Positions 1 to 8,402 of a stretch of DNA of 64,000 bases are shown here, piece after piece. A program made the translations under genes and the position numbers. Origin of the DNA: Oligosphaera ethanolica. GTDB taxonomy: Bacteria; Verrucomicrobiota; Lentisphaeria; Oligosphaerales; Oligosphaeraceae. Position 1 is the stretch's first letter. Each line of letters begins with the position of its first letter. The notes beneath the pieces were generated by a model, which saw only the letters and a list, made by a program, of their open reading frames with translations, had not been told where the DNA came from and ran no database searches. The stretch spans positions 1,958,227 through 2,022,226 of the forward strand of contig NZ_JAUSVL010000001.1 of assembly GCF_030814695.1 (NCBI RefSeq). Reading direction: 5' to 3'.

Positions 1-1256
1 GCCGGAAACACGCCCGCATCGCCAGCGCCTTTGGCCATGGTGATGGACGCGCCCATGTCCACGCAGCTGCTGATGGCGTTGTATGGCGGCAGCGCCCCGA
101 GGGTGTAGCAGCCGATGTCGCCAAAGACTTTCGCATCGGCAAAATCCTTCAGCGCCTCGCCGAGCGCGTCGTAGGTGTTGATATGCGGGCAGCCGTCGCA
201 AAGCCGCGGCGGCCGTATCTTCACCAGCGGCGACAAGGTCGTCACCGCCGGCAACTCGAGCTTGAACGCCTTGCCCACCAGGCGGGGATTAAGCTCGCCT
301 GTGCGCGGCAGCTCGCCGCTCAGACGGCCCAGGATGCGGTCGTTGCCCAGCGGGCCGCGTAGCATCTGTTCGACGAAGGGCATGCCGTCTTCCAACACCA
401 TCACGGTCTGGCAGCTGGCCACGAGCTGCGCGAGCTGCTTTTTCGGCAGGGGATACTGCGAGAGCTTGAGCACGGGATGCGGGCACTTCCCCCCAAAGGC
501 CTCCTGCAGGTAGTTGTAGGCGATGCCGCAGGCGATAATGCCGACGCTCTTGTCCGCGCCGTCTTCATAGCGGTTGAACGGCGACGCTTCGCTGCTGGCG
601 ACCAGCGTGTCCTGCTTGGCGCAGAGCGCGTCGTAATTGCGCTTGGCAATCGCCGGCAACAGAATGAAACGGCGGGCAGCGGCGTCCGCCGGCTGCAGGC
701 CGTTCTGCGCGGTCTTGCTCGCGGCTGTGCGCACGTCAGCCCGGGAATGGGACAGACGCGTGCAAAGGCGCAGCATGATGGGCAGCTGCTGCTGTTCGGA
801 CAGGCCGAACGCGTAGCCGGCCATGTCGTAGGCCTCCTGCTGAGAACTGGGCTCCAGGCAGGGTATCATCGCAAACTGCGCATAAAAACGCGAGTCCTGC
901 TCATTCTGCGACGAATGCATCGACGGGTCGTCCGCTACCGTCACAATCAGCCCGCCATTGGTGCCCGTAATCGCCGCGTTGACAAAGCCGTCCGCAGCAA
1001 CATTCAGGCCGACGTGCTTCATGCACACCATCGCCCGCTTGCCCGCATAGGACATGCCCAACGCTTCTTCCATGGCCACTTTCTCGTTGCTCGACCACTG
1101 GCGGTGAATGCCGCGCTCAGAAGCCTCCGCAGACGCCTGAAAATACTCCATGATCTCCGTGGACGGCGTGCCCGGATAGGCATAACAGCCGGAGAGCCCG
1201 GCGTCAATCGCGCCTTGCGCGAGCGCCTCGTCTCCAAGCAACAATTGTTGAGCCAT
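1..1256 (-). CDS. iorA: Indolepyruvate:ferredoxin oxidoreductase alpha subunit, 3' end cut by window edge
   Basis: This thiamine-pyrophosphate enzyme oxidatively decarboxylates aryl-pyruvates (from aromatic amino acids) to acyl-CoA and reduces ferredoxin in the cytoplasm of anaerobes. The start is ATG at 1256 with AGGAGTT just upstream. About 418 codons are visible, against roughly 600 for the full family. Near residue 25 the text reads YPGTPSTEI, the pyruvate-binding domain signature of IorA. Later come KHVGLNVAADG and, near residue 350, CDGCPH followed by GDIGCYTLG, the TPP-binding region of this family. The C-terminal ferredoxin-type 4Fe-4S domain and the partner iorB would lie beyond the left edge. 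A promoter candidate lies at 1317-1345. The family call is firm; substrate preference is inferred. Confidence 0.9.
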   Translation of the reverse strand, partial: MAQQLLLGDEALAQGAIDAGLSGCYAYPGTPSTEIMEYFQASAEASERGIHRQWSSNEKVAMEEALGMSYAGKRAMVCMKHVGLNVAADGFVNAAITGTNGGLIVTVADDPSMHSSQNEQDSRFYAQFAMIPCLEPSSQQEAYDMAGYAFGLSEQQQLPIMLRLCTRLSHSRADVRTAASKTAQNGLQPADAAARRFILLPAIAKRNYDALCAKQDTLVASSEASPFNRYEDGADKSVGIIACGIAYNYLQEAFGGKCPHPVLKLSQYPLPKKQLAQLVASCQTVMVLEDGMPFVEQMLRGPLGNDRILGRLSGELPRTGELNPRLVGKAFKLELPAVTTLSPLVKIRPPRLCDGCPHINTYDALGEALKDFADAKVFGDIGCYTLGALPPYNAISSCVDMGASITMAKGAGDAGVFP

Positions 1257-1316
1257 GACAAACTCCTGATATGTCGTGATTAGGATGTATTATTGATGAT
1301 CAACGGTAAACTGCCT

Positions 1317-1345
1317 AATATACCCCCGCCCTACCCTCTCGGCAA
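1317..1345 (-). promoter_or_regulatory. Candidate sigma70-type promoter of iorA
   Basis: Read on the minus strand, TTGCCG and TATATT are separated by exactly 17 bases, about 60 bases upstream of the iorA ATG. The same TATATT box with a 17-base spacer occurs before two other genes in the window. Called from sequence pattern alone. Confidence 0.45.
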
Positions 1346-1384
1346 TCGCAAAAAATGCACGGAACGGCAGAAGCGCAGAAGGCA

Positions 1385-1545
1385 TTCTTTTCTGATCGAT
1401 CGGACTGATCGGACTGATCGGACTGATCAATCGACCTGATCGGTCCGATCGGTCCGATCAGGCCGCGAAAAAAGAAAAAGAAAACGCCCGCCCCGGCCGC
1501 GAAAAAAGAAAAAGAAAACGCCCGCCTCGGCCGCGAAAAACAGCC
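1385..1545. repeat. GATC-rich inverted repeat plus 34-bp A-rich tandem repeat
   Basis: This array fills the gap between iorA and the flavodiiron gene. Positions 1405-1428 and 1438-1461 are two 24-base arms built from GATC every 9 bases. They pair over their full length around a 9-base loop if two G-U pairs are allowed in plus-strand RNA. From 1461 a 34-bp unit starting GGCCGCGAAAAAAG is repeated just over twice (starts at 1461, 1495 and 1529). Related arrays lie at 17.97-18.38, 23.34-23.65 and 29.76-29.88 kb. No gene is supported in 1257-1674. Confidence 0.8.
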
Positions 1546-1674
1546 GCCTCCGGCTTTTCTCCCGCAGTGTATATTCATGGTCTTGGCGCCAGCGCGATGC
1601 TTTCCGGTGAAACCGGGCCTCGTTTGAGCCCCGGCGGGCGCGCTATGCTGACGCCGCAGACGTGCCCGTTTTTC

Positions 1675-2868
1675 TCAGCCGAGGGCTTTAGCCAGTTCGA
1701 CGCCGCAGGCGAAGAATGCTTCGAGGTCGGCGGTGGTGGGCATGTACTTCACCTGGCGGAGTTCGACGGGCTGCTGCGCGCCCATGGCGTCGAGTTCGGC
1801 GGCAATATTTTTCGCGCCCTCGCCGCTCCAGCCGTAGGCGCCGAAGGCGAAGCCGATCTTGTTTTTGGGCTTCAGGCCTTTGACGTAGGTGAGGACGTCC
1901 GCCATGGCCGGAAACATCTGGTTGTTCATGGTCGGGGCGCCGAAGGCGATGATGCCGGCGTCGCCGACTTCGGTCATAACCGCGCTGCGGTCAGAGACAT
2001 TCAGGTCGGTGACCACGACGGTGACGCCCTGGCTGCGGAGGCCGTCGGCGAGCGCGTTGGCGCAACGCGCGGTGGCGCCCCACATGGTCGCGTAAGCAAT
2101 CAGCGCCTTGCGTTTGGGCAGCTGTTCGGCGGCGCGGTGATAGATGCCAATGATGGTCTCCAAGTCCTTGCGCCAGAGTGGGCCATGGTCGGGGGCGATG
2201 ATGCCAATATCAAGGCCGAGACTGGGCAGGGAATCCAGCAGCGCGAGCACCTTAGGCGCCTGGAAATTGAGGATGTTCGCGAAGTACTTGCGCGCTTCGT
2301 AGTCGAGGACGTAGGGATCCAGCTGGTCGGCCCAGCGGGCGCTGCTGGCTAGATGCATACCGAGGGCGTCTTGGGAAAACAGCACCTTGTCGCGGTCATA
2401 ATAGCTGATCATGCTGTCGGGCCAATGCAGCATTTTGGTATCGACGAAGCTGAGGGTGCCCTTGCCGAGGGACAGCGTGTCGCCGGTCTTCACCGCATCA
2501 ACGGCGAGTTCTTCGCCGTAATAGGCGCGTAGCGTCTTCACGCCCGTGACCGACGCCACGACCTTTTCCGGCTGCGTCGCCGCGATGACCGCCGGCAGGC
2601 CGCCCGAATGATCCGGCTCGGCGTGGTTCGAGATGATGATGTCGATCTTCGACGGGTCGATGACCGACGCCACCCGCGCCAGCAGCTCGCTCACAAAGGG
2701 CGCCTTCACCGTGTCAACCAGGGTGATCTTCTCGTCGATGATCAAAAAGGCGTTGTAGGTCGTGCCACGGCTGGTCTCATAGCCGTGGAAATTGCGCACG
2801 TTCCAATCAATGGCGCCGACCCACCAGACATTCTCGCTCACGCGTTCAGCTTTGAAATACTCTTTCAT
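1675..2868 (-). CDS. Flavodiiron protein (A-type flavoprotein, O2/NO reductase)
   Basis: A cytoplasmic di-iron/FMN enzyme that reduces O2 to water or NO to N2O, protecting anaerobes. The chosen start is ATG 2868 (MKEYFKAERV), behind AGAGGAG, giving 397 residues, the family norm. An upstream in-frame extension is Cys/Arg-rich and unlike the family. Residues 1-250 form the metallo-beta-lactamase-like domain with the di-iron ligands H82-x-E84-x-D86-H87, then LHWPDS, DALGMH and APDHGPLW. Residues ~255-397 are the flavodoxin domain, containing a FGAYGWSGEG loop. The electron donor (rubredoxin or similar) is not adjacent. It diverges from the glycosidase gene at 3070. Confidence 0.93.
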   Translation of the reverse strand: MKEYFKAERVSENVWWVGAIDWNVRNFHGYETSRGTTYNAFLIIDEKITLVDTVKAPFVSELLARVASVIDPSKIDIIISNHAEPDHSGGLPAVIAATQPEKVVASVTGVKTLRAYYGEELAVDAVKTGDTLSLGKGTLSFVDTKMLHWPDSMISYYDRDKVLFSQDALGMHLASSARWADQLDPYVLDYEARKYFANILNFQAPKVLALLDSLPSLGLDIGIIAPDHGPLWRKDLETIIGIYHRAAEQLPKRKALIAYATMWGATARCANALADGLRSQGVTVVVTDLNVSDRSAVMTEVGDAGIIAFGAPTMNNQMFPAMADVLTYVKGLKPKNKIGFAFGAYGWSGEGAKNIAAELDAMGAQQPVELRQVKYMPTTADLEAFFACGVELAKALG

Positions 2869-2974
2869 GACCTCGATGTTTCTCCTCTGGAAATGGCCAC
2901 GCCGGCAGCAACACGCGCTCGCCGGCGTAGTGGGGGATTTTTGCATGCCGCCAGGCGGCGCCGGCGACGGGGGT

Positions 2975-2980
2975 TATATT
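2975..2980 (+). promoter_or_regulatory. Possible -10 box upstream of the 3070 gene
   Basis: A TATATT hexamer lies 90 bases before the glycosidase start, in the divergent gap between 2868 and 3070. No convincing -35 element is seen at 16-18 bases, so support is weak. Confidence 0.25.
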
Positions 2981-3069
2981 TCCGCTTCAATATACACCAA
3001 GTTGACGGATTTATTTCAGAATCATTCCTGATTTCCAGGCAAAAAGACATCATGAAGGAAGGGGCAGTC

Positions 3070-4479
3070 ATGGACAAATTGACGAAGATCGGCGAAGTCG
3101 CGGCCGTGCCATCGACGGCGGTGAAGACTTCCAAAATCGGCATTGGCTTTGAGAAGCTCGACCGCGGCGTTTTTGATCCCAGCAAGGCCTACGACAAAGT
3201 CGCGGCCATTGGCGTGAAGTGGATACGCCTGCAATCCGGCTGGGCGCGGACGGAAAAAAGCAAGGGCGTCTATGATTTTGCCTGGCTGGACGACATCGTG
3301 GACAACCTCTGCCGGCGTGGTCTGCAGCCCTGGCTCTGCCTCTGCTACGGCAACGGCCTCTACGACGAAGAAGCCGCGAAGGTGTTTGGCGCCGTGGGCT
3401 GCCCGCCCATCAAGACCGACGAGCAGAAGCAGGCATGGCACAACTATGTCGTCGCCGTCACCAAGCGCTACCAGGGCCGCATCGGCTGGTACGAAGTGTG
3501 GAATGAGCCCGACGGCAAGTGGTGCTGGAAGCACGGCGTCAGCGGCACGGAATATGGCGAGTTCGTCAAGGCCACGGCTGCCGCCATCAAGGTCGGCGAT
3601 CCCGACGCCAAAGTGATTGGCGGGTCCATGTGCCTCACCGGCCTAGGCTGGCTCAACGACGTCCTGCAGACCGGCGCCGGCGAATGCATGGACGCCCTGA
3701 CCTACCACAGCTACAGCCCCGACGAAGTCGGCGGCTTCGAGCGCGTGCGCAGCCTCCGCGCCGTCTGCCACGCCTTCAATCCGCGCATGGAGATCATCCA
3801 GGGCGAGACTGGCACGCAGTCCCGCGATGACGGCGCCGGCGCCCTCCGCGGTGGCGCCTGGACGCCACTGCGCCAGGCCAAATTCCTCGCGCGTCACACC
3901 ATGGCTGATCTTTTCGACGACGTCATGTTCTCGTCGTACTTCTCCTGCATGGACATGATCGAGGCCCTCAATGGCGTGGTTGGCGACAAATCGAGCTACC
4001 TCGACTACGGCTACTTCGGCGTCCTCGGCGCGGATTTTGACGAAAATGGCGTCGCCACCGGCGACTACACGCCCAAGCCGTCCTACCGGGCCTTGCAGAC
4101 CATCGCTGCGATCTTCCGCGAGGACGTCAAGCTGGCCGAGATGCCGCTGCAATTCAGCGCGGGCAAGGGCAGTCCGCGCTTGTTGCGTGGCGACGACTCG
4201 TTCAAGGACCTGCAGTACCACGGCTTCCGCAAGAGCAACGGCTCGGCCGGCCTGGTCTACTGGCGTTCCACCGAGCTACTGACCACCAGCTACGAATCAA
4301 CCGTGTCGCTGGAGGCCGTGAAGTTGCCGGAACAGGTCCGCCTGGTCGATCTGGTCGACGGCTCCATCTACACGCTGCCGCCGGCGATGATCGAAGACAA
4401 TGGCCGCGGCGTGCGCAGCTTCCTGCACCTGCCTCTGCGCGATTACCCGTTGCTCCTCACCTTCGGCGATTTCATCTGA
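3070..4479 (+). CDS. Clan GH-A glycoside hydrolase (GH39-like), cytoplasmic
   Basis: A retaining TIM-barrel glycosidase of 469 residues; the exact sugar is unknown. ATG 3070 is preferred because GGAAGGGG sits just before it; an in-frame ATG at 3052 has a poor ribosome site. The clan GH-A acid/base is E146 in WNEPD at the end of beta-4, and the likely nucleophile is E246 in QGETGTQ. The N-terminal part (VKWIRLQSGWARTE) resembles GH39/GH5-type barrels that read 'G-W-x-R-x-E'. There is no signal peptide, so it would act on imported oligosaccharides. A C-terminal beta-domain occupies roughly 360-469. Two other GH-A proteins with the same WNEPD signature are found at 30.3 and 54.7 kb, both with signal peptides. 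Confidence 0.75.
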   Translation: MDKLTKIGEVAAVPSTAVKTSKIGIGFEKLDRGVFDPSKAYDKVAAIGVKWIRLQSGWARTEKSKGVYDFAWLDDIVDNLCRRGLQPWLCLCYGNGLYDEEAAKVFGAVGCPPIKTDEQKQAWHNYVVAVTKRYQGRIGWYEVWNEPDGKWCWKHGVSGTEYGEFVKATAAAIKVGDPDAKVIGGSMCLTGLGWLNDVLQTGAGECMDALTYHSYSPDEVGGFERVRSLRAVCHAFNPRMEIIQGETGTQSRDDGAGALRGGAWTPLRQAKFLARHTMADLFDDVMFSSYFSCMDMIEALNGVVGDKSSYLDYGYFGVLGADFDENGVATGDYTPKPSYRALQTIAAIFREDVKLAEMPLQFSAGKGSPRLLRGDDSFKDLQYHGFRKSNGSAGLVYWRSTELLTTSYESTVSLEAVKLPEQVRLVDLVDGSIYTLPPAMIEDNGRGVRSFLHLPLRDYPLLLTFGDFI

Positions 4480-4494
4480 TCGCAGGCAGAAGAA

Positions 4495-4526
4495 AGCCCC
4501 CCGGGCCATGATGACTGCGGGGGGCT
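4495..4526 (+). terminator. GC-rich hairpin after the GH-A gene
   Basis: AGCCCCCC (4495-4502) pairs with GGGGGGCT (4519-4526), 16 bases after the stop codon. The following sequence, AATTATG, lacks a proper T-run, so termination may be weak. Confidence 0.45.
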
Positions 4527-4529
4527 AAT

Positions 4530-4850
4530 TATGCGGTGCCCTCACAGGGCACTATCGGATGTTGCCGATCTACCCCGGCCTGCGGCCGGGGCGACGATGA
4601 AAACGCCCCTCCGGGGCTTCGAAGAAGCAATTCCACGGTGGTGCGGGCATAAAGGATGTTAAAGTCGCTCTGCAAAGATACGGCAAAAGCGCCCTGGAAG
4701 GGCGCCATCAACGTAGCCCCGGGCAACGCCCGGGGTACGATTGCTTAATCACGAGGATGCCCTGAAAGGGCATTTCAACACCATCGGTTTTGCCCCGTGT
4801 GGCTTCTTTTGCGGTGCCCTCACAGGGCGTTTCGGCCGGTGCTGCCGTCT
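4530..4850. repeat. Cluster of REP-like palindromes (no gene)
   Basis: The gap holds several short perfect hairpins. One at 4574-4592 has CCCCGGCC arms. Another at 4717-4735 has CCCCGGGC arms and is preceded by GTAG at 4713-4716. Others are of the types GTGCCCTCACAGGGCAC, GCGCCCTTCCAGGGCGC and TGCCCTGAAAGGGCA. Its last third is, in reverse complement, homologous to 47340-47420 next to the RAYT-type transposase (shared 'ATGGTGTTGAAATGCCCTTT'). No coding frame is convincing in 4480-4852. Confidence 0.75.
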
Positions 4851-4852
4851 GC

Positions 4853-5902
4853 TCAGAATTTGCTGTTTTTGCGGATCATTTCCGTAACGCGGACGACCTC
4901 GAAGGCCTCGTCATTCTTGACGGGGAAGGGCTGGCCTTCGCGGATGGCCAGGTAGATGTACTTATAGAGATCGGAGACGGTGTCGCCGGAGCTGGGAGCG
5001 ACGGGGACGGTCTCTTCGATCCACACCAGGCCGTCGGCGCTGCCGAAACCGCCTGCCATGGGCGGCGTGTCGCCCGTGGCGACCGGCGGCGGGGAGCATT
5101 TGGCGACGTCGAGATACTTGAGCTTGAGCTCCTTTTCGTTGTAGGCAACCAGCGTGCCGCGCTTGCCGTACACGGCGTAAACCGGCGAGGGAATCGCCAC
5201 GCCGCCGGAGACTTCGACGTCAATGATGCGGCCGTTGGTGCCACGGATGACAGCCTTGAAGTGGTCTTCGGCATCACCGCTGGCGGCTACGAGCTTCATG
5301 TCGCCCCAAACGGATTCCACGGGGCATTCGAGGAACTGCAGCGCGTGGTCAATGAGGTGCGGACCCCAGTTGTTAAGCTGGCCGCCACCGCAGCCCTTAA
5401 GACTCTGCCAGTCATTGCGACGCTGATAGTTGTGGCGGCAGAGCTTGATTTCGAAAACCTCACCGAGCTTGCCGGAGGCGATGATCTCGCGCACATGCAG
5501 AAATGCCGCTTCCAAACGGCGGTTGTGACGGCAGAAGAGCTTGCCGGGATGTTTCTCGGCGGCGGCCTTGAGTTTGAGCACTTCGGCGTAATTGAGCGCC
5601 AACGGTTTTTCGATGAGCACGTACTTGCCGGTCGCGAGTGCTTCAACCGCCGCGGCGACATGTTCGGGCGAGCGGATGGCGACCGCGATGAGATCGACGT
5701 CCGTCGCCGTGTAGAGCTCCTGCGCGGAACCGTGGCTTTTGCAGCCCGGGTAGCGCTCGGCCATCTTCGCCATGCGTTCCGGCAGGACATCAAAGCAGCC
5801 GGTGATCTCGAACATCTCTTTGAAGCGATCAATTTCGTTGGTGTGCATGCCCCAGCCCGCGCGGCCAAGACCGATGATGCCGACTCTGATTTTATCTGCC
5901 AT
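4853..5902 (-). CDS. Gfo/Idh/MocA family NAD(P)-dependent oxidoreductase
   Basis: A sugar, inositol or amino-sugar dehydrogenase-type protein of 349 residues, cytoplasmic. ATG 5902 is chosen because GGAGA lies nine bases upstream; an ATG at 5911 would sit too close to it. The Rossmann fold starts at residue 6 with GLGRAG (GxGxxG at 11-16). The family's EKP motif appears as YVLIEKPLALNY near residue 100, where the lysine is catalytic. The C-terminal alpha/beta domain carries GGGQLNNWGPHLIDHALQF, with the conserved His typical of the family. Substrate cannot be assigned from sequence. The neighbouring glycan-degrading genes fit sugar metabolism. Confidence 0.9.
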   Translation of the reverse strand: MADKIRVGIIGLGRAGWGMHTNEIDRFKEMFEITGCFDVLPERMAKMAERYPGCKSHGSAQELYTATDVDLIAVAIRSPEHVAAAVEALATGKYVLIEKPLALNYAEVLKLKAAAEKHPGKLFCRHNRRLEAAFLHVREIIASGKLGEVFEIKLCRHNYQRRNDWQSLKGCGGGQLNNWGPHLIDHALQFLECPVESVWGDMKLVAASGDAEDHFKAVIRGTNGRIIDVEVSGGVAIPSPVYAVYGKRGTLVAYNEKELKLKYLDVAKCSPPPVATGDTPPMAGGFGSADGLVWIEETVPVAPSSGDTVSDLYKYIYLAIREGQPFPVKNDEAFEVVRVTEMIRKNSKF

Positions 5903-6090
5903 GATGCCCATTCTCCATGCTGTGGTGGTGTGACCGCCGGCGCCAGCAGAATCGCCGGCGCCAAGCGCGTTGCAAAGACGAGTAAAGACCGCGCGCGGCC
6001 GCCGTTGCTGTAAGCCCAAACAAATGCCCCGGCGAATGGCCCCGTCGAGCGTTGTTTTATACGGCCTCGCGCTTATTGTTAACGCCGGCA

Positions 6091-6119
6091 AATATAGCCG
6101 ACGGACACCGGGCCGTAAA
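6091..6119 (-). promoter_or_regulatory. Candidate promoter for the Gfo/Idh/MocA gene
   Basis: On the minus strand TTTACG and TATATT are spaced by 17 bases, about 190 bases upstream of the ATG at 5902. Pattern evidence only. Confidence 0.4.
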
Positions 6120-6139
6120 ACCATCCAAACGGGGAATGC

Positions 6140-6366
6140 AGCCCTTTAGTCCGGTAAAGATGGACAGGATGGACAGGATGGACGGTGCACGCTGAAAGCG
6201 TGCGACATACCAGCCCAGGGCAAGCGCCTTCAAGGCGCGCCGCCCTGGGTAAGCGTCCCCCCAGAAATTGCACCCTGAAGGGGTGCGACATAGCAAACAA
6301 GATAAATGAGTTCCATTGTCCCTTTGGCGGCAGGAACGGCGAGTATCAATGGCTGACCGGCCACGC
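6140..6366. repeat. Palindromic repeat element related to the window's MITE family
   Basis: Contains a short tandem GGACAGGAT run (6160-6183), a GCACGC/GCGTGC hairpin (6187-6203), and then a nested hairpin (CCCAGGGC with GCCCTGGG enclosing GCGCCTT/AAGGCGC). The same nested structure occupies the core of the MITE at 50819-51118. It ends near TATCAATGGCTGACC (6347-6361), a decayed copy of that element's right terminal repeat. No gene is supported between 5903 and 6446. Confidence 0.55.
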
Positions 6367-6446
6367 AAACCGGCGGCGACGACTTCAAAACACAACAACC
6401 GGCGACACGGCGGTCGTCGCAAACAGCATTTTTCCGGAGGGCATTT

Positions 6447-8378
6447 ATGGCGCATATCTGGCGTGAAGCGGAATCCTTTGAGCATTTGGGCGGCTGGCAG
6501 ATCGACCCGCAGTCCATGCGGCAGATGGGATCGGCTTATGTGATGGCGCACGGCCTGGGTCGGCCTGTCGCCGACGCGACGACGACCATCGCCATCCCCG
6601 AGGCCGGCGAGTGGACGCTGTGGGCACGCACCCGCAACTGGACCGCGCCGTGGGGCCGCGGCCGCGCGGCCGGGCGCTTCCAAGTGCTGGTCAACGGCGC
6701 GGCCCTCCCGCAGGAACTGGGCACCAATGGCCCGGAATGGTCATGGCAACTGGCCGGCAAAATCGCTCTACCGGCGGGTTCGGCGCACATCGCCCTGCAC
6801 GACCTCACGGGATTCAATGGCCGTTGCGATGCGCTGTACCTGAGCAACGACCCCGCCGACGTGCCCGAGCGGGACCCGGCGAAGCTGGCGGCCTGCCGCC
6901 GGGCCAAGGCGGGCATTGTCGTCGAAGATGATCCGCGCGAGTACGACCTGGCGGTGGCTGGTGGCGGCATCGCCGGGCTCTGCACGGCCATTGCGGCACT
7001 GCGCTCGGGCGCCAGCGTGTTGCTGGTACAGGACCGCGGCGTCCTTGGCGGCTGCAACAGCTCCGAAGTGCGCGTGGGCTTGGGCGGCTTCGCGCATGCC
7101 GACCCGTATCCCAAGCTCGGCAATGTCGTCACCGAGATTGCGCCGGCCTTTGGCGGCCCCGGTACCTACCCCGCCAAATGCTACGAAGACGACCGCAAAC
7201 ACAATGTGTTTTTCATGCAGAATCCCAAGACCTACACCCTGGCGCTCAATGAAAGCGTCATCGCCGTCGATAAAGACCCCGCCGACTCCACGCGCATTGC
7301 CGCCATCATCACTCGCAGCGCCATCACCGGCAAAGAAAAACGTTATCGCGCCAAGAATTTTGCCGACTGCACGGGCGATGCGGTGGTCGCCCGGCTCATG
7401 GGCGCGCGGACGATGTACGGCCGCGATGGCAAGGAGGAATTCCGGGAGAATCTCGCGCCGGCGCAGCCCTGCCGGCAGGTGATGGGCCAATCCGTGCAGT
7501 GGTACACGGAGCCCTGCGCGGACGGCGACGGGGATTTTCCCGACATCGACTGGGGGCTGGAATTCAGTGACGACAAAGCCTATTTCGTGAACGGCGGCGA
7601 CTGGGAGTGGGAAAGTGGCCAGTACCGCGATCAGGCGGAGGAGACCGAGTACATTCGCGACTACGGCCTGATGACGATCTTCGCCAACTGGTCATTCGTC
7701 AAAAATCGTTCGTCGCGCAAAAGCGAGTGGTCTCGGCGGCGGCTGGCGTGGGCGTCGCCCTGCGGCGGCAAGCGCGAAAGCTACCGCGTGGTCGGCGATG
7801 TCATCCTCACCCAAAATGACATTGAGGACCGCCGTAGCTATCCCGACGCCACGGGTGCCATGACCTGGAACATCGACCTGCATTTTCCGGATCCGCACAA
7901 CGAAGCGCGTTTTCCGGAGCCGTTCCGTTCCTGCGCCTATCACCGCGATATCGGGGCCTTCTATCCGGTGCCCTACCGCTGCCTCTATGCCAGCGATGTC
8001 AGCAATCTCTTCTTGGGCGGCCGGCATATCAGCATGACGCACGTGGCTTTTTCCTGCGCGCGGGTGATGCGGACCCTGGGCATACTCGGCGAGGTCGTCG
8101 GCATGGCCGCAGCGCTCTGTGCGCGCCATGGTTGCGCGCCACGTGACATCTACGCCAAGCACCTCGACGAGCTCAAGGACATGATGCGGCAGGGCGTGCC
8201 GCAGCCCGTCTACCACGCTTACGCCTGCAACGACCACGAGTCGTATCACTTCAAAGACGTCGGCTATGTGCGCATCTATCCCGGCAAGCCCAACATCCCT
8301 ATCACGCCCGAACTGCGCGAGCGCATCCGCGCCCTCGGTATGGTCCATAAACACGGCGTGCCCGAACTGGAGTCGTAA
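6447..8378 (+). CDS. FAD-dependent oxidoreductase with N-terminal beta-sandwich domain
   Basis: A 643-residue flavoprotein of the FAD_oxidored (fumarate-reductase-like) type, common in Lentisphaerota/Planctomycetota; substrate unknown. ATG 6447 follows GGAGG. Residues 1-150 form a carbohydrate-binding-like or golvesin-like sandwich (WTLWARTRNW, NGRCDALYLSN). The dinucleotide-binding fold begins at ~165 with AVAGGGIAGL, followed by the GGCNSSEVR motif characteristic of this family. The C-terminus carries GRHISMTHVAFSCARVM, the FAD-contacting end segment. There is no signal peptide. It converges on the acetyltransferase gene 24 bases downstream. Confidence 0.85.
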   Translation: MAHIWREAESFEHLGGWQIDPQSMRQMGSAYVMAHGLGRPVADATTTIAIPEAGEWTLWARTRNWTAPWGRGRAAGRFQVLVNGAALPQELGTNGPEWSWQLAGKIALPAGSAHIALHDLTGFNGRCDALYLSNDPADVPERDPAKLAACRRAKAGIVVEDDPREYDLAVAGGGIAGLCTAIAALRSGASVLLVQDRGVLGGCNSSEVRVGLGGFAHADPYPKLGNVVTEIAPAFGGPGTYPAKCYEDDRKHNVFFMQNPKTYTLALNESVIAVDKDPADSTRIAAIITRSAITGKEKRYRAKNFADCTGDAVVARLMGARTMYGRDGKEEFRENLAPAQPCRQVMGQSVQWYTEPCADGDGDFPDIDWGLEFSDDKAYFVNGGDWEWESGQYRDQAEETEYIRDYGLMTIFANWSFVKNRSSRKSEWSRRRLAWASPCGGKRESYRVVGDVILTQNDIEDRRSYPDATGAMTWNIDLHFPDPHNEARFPEPFRSCAYHRDIGAFYPVPYRCLYASDVSNLFLGGRHISMTHVAFSCARVMRTLGILGEVVGMAAALCARHGCAPRDIYAKHLDELKDMMRQGVPQPVYHAYACNDHESYHFKDVGYVRIYPGKPNIPITPELRERIRALGMVHKHGVPELES

Positions 8379-8402
8379 CACTCATTACCGCGCCGCTACT
8401 GG

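Noticed and set aside
4790..6013. Plus-strand frame of 407 codons
   Set aside because: Antisense to the Gfo/Idh/MocA gene, which has GxGxxG and EKP motifs.
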